A stretch of 64,000 nucleotides of DNA from Litorivicinus lipolyticus. Its GTDB lineage: Bacteria; Pseudomonadota; Gammaproteobacteria; Pseudomonadales; Litorivicinaceae. Shown here piece after piece: positions 27,614 through 35,190 of the stretch (position 1 is its first letter; the number at the start of each line of letters is the position of its first letter). The stretch is taken from assembly GCF_009650135.1 (NCBI RefSeq), contig NZ_CP045871.1, positions 1,116,001-1,180,000 of the forward strand, given 5' to 3'. Made by a program: the position numbers and the translations under genes. The notes beneath the pieces were generated by a model. The model worked only from the letters and a program-made list of their open reading frames with translations. It did no database searches and was not told the origin of the DNA.

Positions 27614-28688
27614 TGGTTTCAAACGCTGCGATTGCCCAAGGGTGGGACTTTAGCCGAAGGGCGGGTTGCTCTACCCACCGCCACGACAGGATCGCGAGGC
27701 TGAGTGAAATCAGCGTGGCTAGGGCAATGGACTGAGTCACCGTGGTGTCCGGGTTCAATACCATCAGTGTTTGTTGGACCGGGAACGCATAAATGTAAAG
27801 GCCATAGGAATAGTCGCCCAGGCGATTGAAGTTAAGCCACGGACCACGTGGTAAATACGCCAGGCTAAAGACCAGGTACGGCAGGGTGATAAAGTATCCC
27901 AGCTCGAATCGGCCAAGGAGTGCGGCGATTATCAGGGCGGCTGCGGCGCCGAGCGCCAGTGTGTGATTCAGGCGGATGTTTGACCGCCATAGGTAAAAAG
28001 CAGCGCCCACTACGAACCAACAAAACAGGCGAAGGCCCTTTCCGGGTTCGTGGCCCAGGTAAAGCATCCCCCAAATAAGCCCCCATGATCCCAGTGCGGC
28101 GAGTGTCACCCAAAAGCGCGACCCGAGCGTCGGAACTCGCTGTTGAATGTTTTGACTGACCGTCAATATCGCCACGATTACCACGTACATTCGAACTTCG
28201 TATGGCAGTGTCCAGAGCGATCCGTTGACCGCATTCGCATAGGGCGTGGTCGTGAACACCCCCGGCAACTGGTGTTCGATGCCAAAAAATAATACCGCGT
28301 TGCGGGCCAGGTACTGGTAGGTCGCCGGTTCGGTGAGGTAGGCGGCCGCGGAGAGGTCAGTGACGGCCAGGCCCAGCCCGAACACGGTAAGGCTCAGGGC
28401 GATGAGTAAGGCGGGATAGATACGTAGAATGCGTGCCCAAAAAAACAGCCAGGTATTTTTGCGCGCCATAAAGCTTGCGGTGATTAAAAAGCCGCTGGTT
28501 ACGAAAAATATATCGACCGCCATCGTCCCTAACGTCAGGCCCAAGGTAGATTTGAGCGGTTCGGCGTCGCCGGTTCCGGCGACCAGTGCAAAACTATGAG
28601 TCAACAGCACTAAAAATGCCGCGATCAATCGGATGAGGTTGAAATTATTGTCCCGACCGTGGCAAAAGTCGGCGAGAGAGCGATTCAT
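27594..28688 (-). CDS. Acyltransferase-3 family membrane protein
   Basis: This 364-residue OafA-like protein has about ten membrane helices. NFNLIRLIAAFLVLLTHSFAL is the family's N-terminal His-containing motif, and MAVDIFFVTSGFLITAS and YSYGLYIYAFPVQQTL are further family motifs. It is a probable O-acyltransferase for an envelope sugar. It lies opposite to the eps operon and overlaps its last gene's 3' end by 20 bp. It is not closely similar by eye to the acyltransferase at 20667, so it is probably not a recent duplicate. Confidence 0.88.
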   Translation of the reverse strand: MNRSLADFCHGRDNNFNLIRLIAAFLVLLTHSFALVAGTGDAEPLKSTLGLTLGTMAVDIFFVTSGFLITASFMARKNTWLFFWARILRIYPALLIALSLTVFGLGLAVTDLSAAAYLTEPATYQYLARNAVLFFGIEHQLPGVFTTTPYANAVNGSLWTLPYEVRMYVVIVAILTVSQNIQQRVPTLGSRFWVTLAALGSWGLIWGMLYLGHEPGKGLRLFCWFVVGAAFYLWRSNIRLNHTLALGAAAALIIAALLGRFELGYFITLPYLVFSLAYLPRGPWLNFNRLGDYSYGLYIYAFPVQQTLMVLNPDTTVTQSIALATLISLSLAILSWRWVEQPALRLKSHPWAIAAFETTSPSRI

Positions 28689-28805
28689 GGCAAGGGCCTC
28701 TGAGCAATGATTCGCAGTGTGCCAGTTGACGCTTTGACGGGGCTACGTACACAAGGCGTGGTGCCGGTTCAGTCTGTGTACTTGGGTCCTAAAGAGGGTG
28801 TGGTA

Positions 28806-28838
28806 ACGAAAACGCCGGCATATAGCCGGCGTTTTTTC
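28806..28838 (-). terminator. Rho-independent terminator after the second VPLPA-CTERM gene
   Basis: A perfect 8-bp stem (ACGCCGGC / GCCGGCGT, 28812-28832) encloses a 5-nt loop. Runs of T follow on both strands, four on the minus strand and six on the plus strand. It lies about 20 bp past the minus-strand stop at 28860 and would stop readthrough toward the acyltransferase. Confidence 0.8.
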
Positions 28839-28859
28839 TTGCCTGGACCCTTGGGTCGA

Positions 28860-29432
28860 TTAGGCCGCTTTTCGGCGAGCCGAGAAGCCAGCGAAACCAG
28901 CCAATGCCGTGCCAAACAGGATGGCCGCTGCGGGAATCGGTACCGCAGCAATAGCGATGTCGACGTTGCCGCCGGTGATGCCAGCCGACGGATTCAGCAC
29001 CAGCGTGTAGATACCCGATAGACCAGCGAGTGAGGCGCTAAATTGCGGGCCGGCTGCGATGTTCAAGAATGACCCCCAGACCTCAACATCCGCGGCGTCT
29101 TTCAGCGATGCGTAAATTGTCGAGGTGGTGCTGGTCGAAGTGCCACTGGTTCCGCACAGCGGGTTGCCCAGGAACAGCAGGCTGCCGCCGTCGATAATGC
29201 CGCAGCTGTCAAACGACAGGTTAACGCGGGTGGGTGTGCCGTTGACGGCCACCGTGAGTTTGTCGTCGAGGCCCGGGAAGCTGCCGCCGATGGCATAGTT
29301 AGAAACCTGGGTAGGTTCGCCATAGCCGACGACCATGCTGTCTGGGAATACCACGTCGGCGCTTGCACCGGTGGCGGCCATTAAGCCGGCGGTTGCGAAA
29401 GCGGCGGCAGTTAGCGTGTGTTTAATGCTCAT
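28860..29432 (-). CDS. VPLPA-CTERM-like (VPIPA) sorting-signal surface protein
   Basis: This 190-residue protein has a signal peptide (about 1-25, ending GASA). Its C-terminal signal, at about 164-190, is VPIPAAAILFGTALAGFAG followed by a basic tail SARRKAA. It is the VPIPA variant of the VPLPA-CTERM motif, so it is probably another exosortase substrate. The mature part is Gly/Ser/Thr-rich with two cysteines (one in SFDSCGII, one in NPLCG) and no enzyme motif. It has its own sigma-54-like promoter (29480-29495) and terminator. The layout is the same as for the gene at 445-1062, although the mature domains look unrelated. Confidence 0.85.
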   Translation of the reverse strand: MSIKHTLTAAAFATAGLMAATGASADVVFPDSMVVGYGEPTQVSNYAIGGSFPGLDDKLTVAVNGTPTRVNLSFDSCGIIDGGSLLFLGNPLCGTSGTSTSTTSTIYASLKDAADVEVWGSFLNIAAGPQFSASLAGLSGIYTLVLNPSAGITGGNVDIAIAAVPIPAAAILFGTALAGFAGFSARRKAA

Positions 29433-29757
29433 AGTGATTTACCTCTGTGGTGTATTAAGTGGTGAAGCGCTTAGAGCTTTGCAGGTTGCGTGCCAATTTT
29501 GAAAACGGGGTAGAACTGAGTGGCCACGGGGTTTTGGCCGATGATGAAGCGCAGGGCCGGCTCGGTCTGTCGATTTTCCTTACACATAGTGGGCTCAACA
29601 CCGTCGTGAATCTTTCCACTTTCCGATGCTCGGCAGGCAGCGGTGACGCTACGGCGAACTGGTACTAATAACCCATGGGTGACGGCTTATTTTGGATATG
29701 ATGCGGGCTCGCAGTGGCGGTTAGTGCCAATGCCTTGGGTAAAGGAGCGTTAGCGCA
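29433..29757. other. Divergent intergenic region, VPIPA-CTERM gene and rfbA
   Basis: About 325 bp lie between the two starts. The minus-oriented sigma-54 site at 29480-29495 is the clear element, and AAAGGAGCG before ATG 29758 is the rfbA ribosome site. I see no convincing gene or strong sigma-70 promoter in the remainder; plus-strand frame 29459-29668 looks non-coding. Confidence 0.55.
29480..29495 (-). promoter_or_regulatory. Sigma-54 (-24/-12) promoter for the second VPLPA-CTERM-like gene
   Basis: The minus strand reads TGGCACGCAACCTGCA, which differs from TGGCACG-N4-TTGCW at a single base. A start near 29470 gives a leader of about 38 nt to ATG 29432, almost the same geometry as at the first VPLPA-CTERM gene. 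Confidence 0.87.
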
Positions 29758-30633
29758 ATGAAGGGAATTATCCTCGCAGGCGGGTCGGGGACTCGATTGC
29801 ACCCGATCACACGGGGGGTATCGAAACAGATGCTGCCGGTCTACGACAAGCCGATGATTTATTACCCATTATCGGTGTTGATGTTGGCGGGCATACGCGA
29901 GGTACTCATCATCTCGACGCCGCACGACCTGCCCAACTTTGAACAGTTGCTGGGTGACGGCAGCGATTTTGGTATCTCACTCAGCTACGCCGAACAGCCA
30001 TCCCCTGACGGCTTAGCCCAGGCATTTATCATTGGCGAATCGTTCATTGCAGATGACAGTGTTTGTTTGATTCTGGGTGATAATATTTTTTACGGGTACG
30101 GGTTCAGTGGCATGCTAAAAGCGGCGTCCCAGCGTCAACGTGGCGGCACGGTATTTGGTTACCACGTCAACGACCCTGAACGTTTCGGTGTGGTTGAGTT
30201 TGATGCCAACGGCCGGGCGGTCTCGATCGAAGAGAAGCCAACCCAGCCGAAATCGAATTATGCAGTCACGGGGTTGTACTTTTACGATAATCGCGTGGTC
30301 GAGCTGGCTAAACAGGTGACCCCAAGCGCCCGCGGGGAACTCGAAATTACCGACCTTAACAACGCCTACCTGGCGTTGGGTGAACTCAATGTCAGCGTGA
30401 TGGGGCGTGGTTTTGCCTGGTTAGACACCGGGACACACGATTCGTTGATGGCGGCGGGCACCTATATACAAACGATCGAGCAGCGGCAGGGCTTGAAGGT
30501 GGCTTGCCTTGAAGAAATCGCGTTTCGAAACGGGTGGTTAAGCCGAGGCCATCTGCTCGAGTTGGGTCAATCCCTGAGCAAGACCGGGTATGGGCAATAC
30601 CTGCTTCGGATTGTGGATGACCCTGCGTTTTGA
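29758..30633 (+). CDS. rfbA: Glucose-1-phosphate thymidylyltransferase
   Basis: This 291-residue enzyme makes dTDP-glucose from glucose-1-phosphate and dTTP, the first step to dTDP-rhamnose. It shows the nucleotide-binding signature [36 protein letters not shown] (split over residues 3-38), [10 protein letters not shown] (metal Asp), GVVEFD and the C-terminal [12 protein letters not shown]. The length is normal for RmlA. It is separated from rfbC and rfbD by the protease on the other strand, and a terminator hairpin follows its stop. Confidence 0.95.
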   Translation: MKGIILAGGSGTRLHPITRGVSKQMLPVYDKPMIYYPLSVLMLAGIREVLIISTPHDLPNFEQLLGDGSDFGISLSYAEQPSPDGLAQAFIIGESFIADDSVCLILGDNIFYGYGFSGMLKAASQRQRGGTVFGYHVNDPERFGVVEFDANGRAVSIEEKPTQPKSNYAVTGLYFYDNRVVELAKQVTPSARGELEITDLNNAYLALGELNVSVMGRGFAWLDTGTHDSLMAAGTYIQTIEQRQGLKVACLEEIAFRNGWLSRGHLLELGQSLSKTGYGQYLLRIVDDPAF

Positions 30634-30638
30634 CGGGC

Positions 30639-30662
30639 AAAAAAAAGCCGCCCGAGGGCGGC
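30639..30662 (-). terminator. Rho-independent terminator between convergent rfbA and the S8 protease
   Basis: On the minus strand the hairpin GCCGCC / GGCGGC (loop of 4) is followed by eight T residues. It lies 18 bp downstream of the protease stop and just past the rfbA stop, and serves the minus-strand gene best. Confidence 0.82.
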
Positions 30663-30680
30663 GTGTCTGTGCGGGGTTGT

Positions 30681-33449
30681 TTAGAAGCGGATGTTTAACT
30701 GAATGCCCGCTTCAACTTCGGTTTTACCGTCAATGCCGGTGTAGTTCGAACGCTGTTCTGCATAGGCGCTGATGCGGGTCGCAGAACCGATGTCGTTGTT
30801 GTAGAACACGCCAAGGTTGTATTCGCGACTTGCACCGGCCAGGTTGCTGCGGCTGTCTTGGTAGACCAGATTGCCGCTGGCATCAATGTCGGACGGCGTT
30901 CGGAAGTGGACGTCACCGCTGGCGATTGCAACCGGCAACGCAGCCACCACACCAAACTCACCCGCCGTTGTGTTGAAGCGTGCGCCGATATTCGCGGTGT
31001 TCGAGATCACGGTGTCCGCGCCTTTGAGCATGGATTGCTGGTCGATATTTAAGGTGGTGAAGCCTGCGCTTGCGCCGCCAAATACCGACACTCGCTCGCT
31101 TACGCGGGTGTCGAAGTTGTAGCCCAGGTATCCAGTGGTGGCACCGTTAATGCGCATCAAATCGCTGTCGGCGGTGTTGCCAAGAAACGTCCCCGTTTCG
31201 GTCATGTAGCCCAGGCTCAGGCCGTTGTTAAAATCGTAACTCAGGTTAATCTCGTCGCCGTTGTCGCTGATACCCAGCAAGGTGTTGCCACCGCCCACCA
31301 GTTGCGCGTCGGTGGCGTAGCCGGCATAGGCGTTGGTGTTGATCAAATCTTTATGGGCAACGGTGTGACTGAACGTCCGTGTGTCGACGGCAGTGACCAT
31401 GCTGCTGGCATCGACATAGAAGTCGCGATCATAGTCGTCCAACACCATCAGCGAGCTCATGACCTCGCTCACCTGGGCGCCTCCACTTAACCCGATAGCG
31501 CCGAAATCATTGGTGGTGGCACCGTCCGCACGTCCGCTGGTGGGGATGGACAAGGTGCCCTGGGGGCTGGTCGCTTCGTCCAGGTCTAGCAACCCTTGGC
31601 CGTGACGGTTTGCGTCATAGTTGGGGATGTTCTTGTTACCGGTGGCAAGCAGCAGCTGAGCCAAGTTTTCACCCTTCATGTGAGGCCACATCTGATGAAC
31701 GATGGCGACGGCGCCGCTGATCACCGGAGCGGCCATTGAGGTGCCAGATTTGACGGTGTAGCCACCACCGCTTTGGGCACTGGCCACGAACGAGCCCGGT
31801 GCCATCAGGTAAAAATCGCTGACGCGGTAGTCGCTGGTGGCACAGCTGTCACCGACGCACAACGTGCCTGCGGCATTGGAGAAGCTCGACAGGTCGTCAG
31901 TTTTGACGTCATACGAACCGGCAATCAGAATGCGTCCGCCAAAGGTCAGCGTGCCGTCCGAGTTTGTCTGGGTGGCGTAGTTGCCGGGGTAGGCGGAGTA
32001 GGCTAAGCCTTGGTTGCCCGCGGCGGCCACCATCACCATCTCGCTGTCGCTAAAGTTCGCTTTCATGGTGCTCAGCAATGAGCCCGCTGAGTCTTGGTTC
32101 AGGTTGTAATAGCCATTCGTCGCCCAGGCGTTCAGCGTGCTGTCGCTGCCCGGATTTGCAATCGAATAGGTGCCGTTGCCAGCAGCCGTGACGGCATTGC
32201 GGAACGGGGTGCCAAAGCTGTAGCCGCCTGATACGTTGGCCACGGCCGCGCCGGACTCGGACGCCCAGCCGAGCGCTTGGGCCATGCCCATCATGTCGTA
32301 GAAGCCCGACTTGGTGGCGACTTTACCAATAATTAGGTTTGCGTCGGGGGCAACACCGGTCATGCCAATGCCGTCCAGTGCCGCAGCGGCCGTGCCGGCG
32401 ACGTGGGTACCATGGCCATTGACGTCGTCCATGCCTTCGCTACCGTTACACGCCGAGGTGAAGCACTGTTGATCAAGGATTCGCCCGGCAAATTCGCTGT
32501 GGTCGGCATCGATGCCCGTGTCAAGAATGGCAATGGTGCTGCCGGCGCCAGTCCAGCCGCGTGCCCACGCCTCCGGCGCGTTGACGATATCAAGGTCATT
32601 GCCGTACTTGCCGTAGCGTTCGTTGCTCAAAATGGTCGAGGCGCCAAAAAAGCTGTAGGCGGTTTGAAAGGCGTCAACGTAGTTTTGTGTCTGTGACAAG
32701 TTGACGTCGTCGCGTGCCATGTAGGCGTCGGCCGCGATCACATTTAGGGTCGGTGAGCCCTGGCCCGACACCACCTCTTGCTCCGGTGCGGGTTCCGGCG
32801 CGATGTCACGGGATTCGATCAGCTGCCGTGCGATTTGTGTTTCCTGCTCGTAGGTTGTCTCCACCGCGGACACTTCACTGTGGGTCTCGGCCTCGGTGCT
32901 GCCGTCGTTGTAATGACGTGTGGTGGTGGTTTCGACGACGGTTGTGGTCTTGACCGCGGTTTCCATGACGCGGGTTACGACCGCGTAGATGTGAATGGCG
33001 CCGTCGTCGGTTTCCTCGACCACCGTGTCAGTTCGGTCGACTTCGTAGGGTGCGCTACGAACCACGTCGTAGCGGGTGTCAACCGCGGTCTCGGTGCGGA
33101 CCAATACTGGGGCCGCCGGTACGCTGTTAGCGTTGTCCAAAAATGCGGTCAATTGGTCCAGCTCTTGTTGGTAATCGTCACGCGTTTGGATCAGAAACCC
33201 GAACCAGGGTTGGGTGCTGTAGCGCTCGCGGTAACGATCGATGTACATGTCGTAGAAGTACACGAAGCGCTCAGTTTGCGCGATATACTGACGCGCCAGC
33301 TCGGTCTGCGAGGCGAAGCCGCCATCGTGCTGTTCAACCAGGGACGAGTAGTCTCTAACGGCAGCCTCAACATCGTTCGGCAATATTATGGCACCCGACA
33401 CACAGACTGTAAGGGCGGCGGCAACAGCTGTTTTCTTGAAGTTTTTCAT
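30681..33449 (-). CDS. S8 subtilisin-like autotransporter protease
   Basis: This 922-residue protein has a signal peptide (MKNFKKTAVAAAL..., about 1-30) and a coiled/Thr-Glu-rich propeptide-like region (30-240). A subtilase domain carries a full triad: Asp310 in AILDTGID, His346 in NGHGTHVAG and Ser571 in SGTSMAAP, with oxyanion Asn479 in AAGNQG. The last ~260 residues look like an autotransporter beta-barrel ending IQLNIRF, a C-terminal aromatic insertion signal. It should be surface exposed or self-released. ATG 33449 gives a normal signal peptide; the frame could open 39 codons earlier, but that extension lacks leader character. It may process surface proteins or matrix in this locus. Confidence 0.87.
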   Translation of the reverse strand: MKNFKKTAVAAALTVCVSGAIILPNDVEAAVRDYSSLVEQHDGGFASQTELARQYIAQTERFVYFYDMYIDRYRERYSTQPWFGFLIQTRDDYQQELDQLTAFLDNANSVPAAPVLVRTETAVDTRYDVVRSAPYEVDRTDTVVEETDDGAIHIYAVVTRVMETAVKTTTVVETTTTRHYNDGSTEAETHSEVSAVETTYEQETQIARQLIESRDIAPEPAPEQEVVSGQGSPTLNVIAADAYMARDDVNLSQTQNYVDAFQTAYSFFGASTILSNERYGKYGNDLDIVNAPEAWARGWTGAGSTIAILDTGIDADHSEFAGRILDQQCFTSACNGSEGMDDVNGHGTHVAGTAAAALDGIGMTGVAPDANLIIGKVATKSGFYDMMGMAQALGWASESGAAVANVSGGYSFGTPFRNAVTAAGNGTYSIANPGSDSTLNAWATNGYYNLNQDSAGSLLSTMKANFSDSEMVMVAAAGNQGLAYSAYPGNYATQTNSDGTLTFGGRILIAGSYDVKTDDLSSFSNAAGTLCVGDSCATSDYRVSDFYLMAPGSFVASAQSGGGYTVKSGTSMAAPVISGAVAIVHQMWPHMKGENLAQLLLATGNKNIPNYDANRHGQGLLDLDEATSPQGTLSIPTSGRADGATTNDFGAIGLSGGAQVSEVMSSLMVLDDYDRDFYVDASSMVTAVDTRTFSHTVAHKDLINTNAYAGYATDAQLVGGGNTLLGISDNGDEINLSYDFNNGLSLGYMTETGTFLGNTADSDLMRINGATTGYLGYNFDTRVSERVSVFGGASAGFTTLNIDQQSMLKGADTVISNTANIGARFNTTAGEFGVVAALPVAIASGDVHFRTPSDIDASGNLVYQDSRSNLAGASREYNLGVFYNNDIGSATRISAYAEQRSNYTGIDGKTEVEAGIQLNIRF

Positions 33450-33766
33450 AGGGTTCACTCTCGTTTTCAATTCTGGGGCCGGGATAATCACGGCAAGTTT
33501 GTTGGTACTTCTCGGACACCCCAGAGTGTAGAAGTGGACTTTGGTACTATCGCCTCGGCGACTCACAAACGTGATCTGTGTCTCACAATTTGTGCGCCCT
33601 TGAGCACGTCATACGTTTGATTGGTTAGCCGTTTCGTTGCGTCAACGATTTGTCAGTCGGCCATGAGGGTAGGGTAAGCTGGTGCCGGGTTGCCCCGCTG
33701 TCCGATACCTCGTCCGCGGATCGGTGGTGCACTACCCATCCGATAAAGCGACAGTGGACATGCCCA
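33450..33766. other. Divergent intergenic region between the protease and rfbC
   Basis: About 317 bp with no gene seen. It contains a perfect 6-bp dyad TCGTTG-CGT-CAACGA (33634-33648) and two copies of TTGGTACT (33502-33509 and 33541-33548). No sigma-54 match was found here. The elements could be regulator sites, but support is weak. Confidence 0.4.
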
Positions 33767-34315
33767 GTGAAGGTGCTTGAAACGAACTTGCCAGGGGTCT
33801 TGATTTTTGAACCGAGGGTGTTCGGTGACGCCCGCGGTTTCTTTAAAGAGACCTTTCAGGCCGCGCGCTATCGCGACGCCGGCATTACCCAGCCGTTTGT
33901 GCAGGACAACCATTCGCGCTCTAGCAAGGGTGTGTTGCGTGGGCTGCACATGCAGCGTCAACACCCCCAGGGCAAACTGGTGTCCTGTTCGCGCGGCGCG
34001 GTGTTTGATGTGGCGGTGGATATTGACCCGGACTCGGCCACCTTTGGCGACTTCGTCGGCACGGAATTGAGTGAAGACAATCATAAACAGCTGTGGATTC
34101 CTCCGGGGTATGCACACGGGTTTTATGTGCTGACGGACGTCGCTGATTTTCAATACAAGTGCACGGACCTGTATCGGCCCGAGGACGAATGCGGACTTAT
34201 TTGGAACGACGCAGACGTTAACATTCCGTGGCCCAGTCGATCTCCCACCCTATCGGACAAGGACAAAGCATTGCCCAGTTTGCGAACCCTTCAACAGCAG
34301 TCGGCCCGCGTATGA
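33767..34315 (+). CDS. rfbC: dTDP-4-dehydrorhamnose 3,5-epimerase
   Basis: This 182-residue cupin enzyme epimerises dTDP-4-keto-6-deoxyglucose at C3 and C5 on the way to dTDP-L-rhamnose. Motifs include FEPRVFGDARGFFKETF, the substrate-binding FVQDNHSRSSKGVLRGLHMQ with the catalytic His in GVLRGLH, and WIPPGYAHGFYVL. GTG 33767 (MKVLETNLPGV) is chosen because it gives the normal RmlC length; the frame opens 39 codons earlier with unrelated sequence. The stop overlaps rfbD by ATGA. Confidence 0.93.
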   Translation: MKVLETNLPGVLIFEPRVFGDARGFFKETFQAARYRDAGITQPFVQDNHSRSSKGVLRGLHMQRQHPQGKLVSCSRGAVFDVAVDIDPDSATFGDFVGTELSEDNHKQLWIPPGYAHGFYVLTDVADFQYKCTDLYRPEDECGLIWNDADVNIPWPSRSPTLSDKDKALPSLRTLQQQSARV

Positions 34316-35190
34316 GAGTTTTGGTCGCCGGCGCCAACGGCCAGGTCGGTCAAAGTTTGATTCAGCGCAGCTCGCATGAATTGGTGGCATTGGACCGCGG
34401 TGCGTTGGACATTACCCAGCCGCACTCCATTCAGTCGGCGATTGAGCGCCACCGTCCGGATGTGCTGATCAATGCTGCGGCCTATACCGCGGTCGATCGG
34501 GCCGAACGCGAATCGGCACTGGCCGTGGCGGGCAATCAGACCGGGCCGGCGCTGTTGGCGGCGGCATGCGCAGGCGCGGGGATACCGTTATTGCACATCA
34601 GCACGGACTACGTGTTCGATGGCACGGCCGATCGGCCCTATGTCGAAACGGACCCGACCCAACCGCTGGGTATTTACGGCCAGACCAAGTGCGCCGGTGA
34701 AGTCGCCGTGCGGGCGGCATTGCCCGAGCACATCATTTTGCGCACCAGCTGGGTGTTCTCGGCGCACGGCGCGAACTTTGTGCGGACCATGCTGCGCCTG
34801 GCTGACACGCGCGATCAACTCAGTGTGGTAGATGATCAATTCGGTGGCCCAACCGGTGCCGATACCATTGCCGATGCCTTGCTCGGGATGGTGGACCGTT
34901 ATCGGGACACCGGCGCATTACCGTGGGGCACCTACCACTTTAGCCAGTTGCCGCACGTGAGTTGGCACCAGTTCGCCTGCGAGATCATTCGCCAAGGCCG
35001 GGCCCGTGGACTGCTGGATCATGACATCGAGGTGTTGCCGGTGCCGTCCAGCGCCTATCCGACCACGGTCGAGCGGCCGAAAAATTCACGCTTGGACCGA
35101 GCCAAATATGACCAAGCCTTTGATCTCCAAACGCCAAGTTGGAAAGCCGAATTGGCCCAGGTTTTGGGCGTCTTGTCGGCCCGTTCCTAG
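34312..35190 (+). CDS. rfbD: dTDP-4-dehydrorhamnose reductase
   Basis: This 292-residue SDR-type reductase does the last step to dTDP-L-rhamnose. It has the Rossmann motif VLVAGANGQVGQSL at the start, INAAAYTAVDRAE, the ISTDYVFDG segment and the catalytic YGQTKCAGE. ATG 34312 overlaps the rfbC stop. No rfbB (glucose 4,6-dehydratase) is in the window, so the pathway needs a copy elsewhere. The end overlaps the convergent helicase gene by 4 bp. Confidence 0.93.
   Translation: MRVLVAGANGQVGQSLIQRSSHELVALDRGALDITQPHSIQSAIERHRPDVLINAAAYTAVDRAERESALAVAGNQTGPALLAAACAGAGIPLLHISTDYVFDGTADRPYVETDPTQPLGIYGQTKCAGEVAVRAALPEHIILRTSWVFSAHGANFVRTMLRLADTRDQLSVVDDQFGGPTGADTIADALLGMVDRYRDTGALPWGTYHFSQLPHVSWHQFACEIIRQGRARGLLDHDIEVLPVPSSAYPTTVERPKNSRLDRAKYDQAFDLQTPSWKAELAQVLGVLSARS

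Noticed and set aside
33502-33548. TTGGTACT repeats upstream of the S8 protease as a promoter or operator
   Set aside because: Spacing of 39 bp between 8-bp copies gives little support without conservation data.
32778-33620. Plus-strand 280-codon frame opposite the S8 protease
   Set aside because: It is antisense to the repeat-rich Thr/Glu region of the protease; its Gly/Val/Asp content mirrors that region and no motif is seen.
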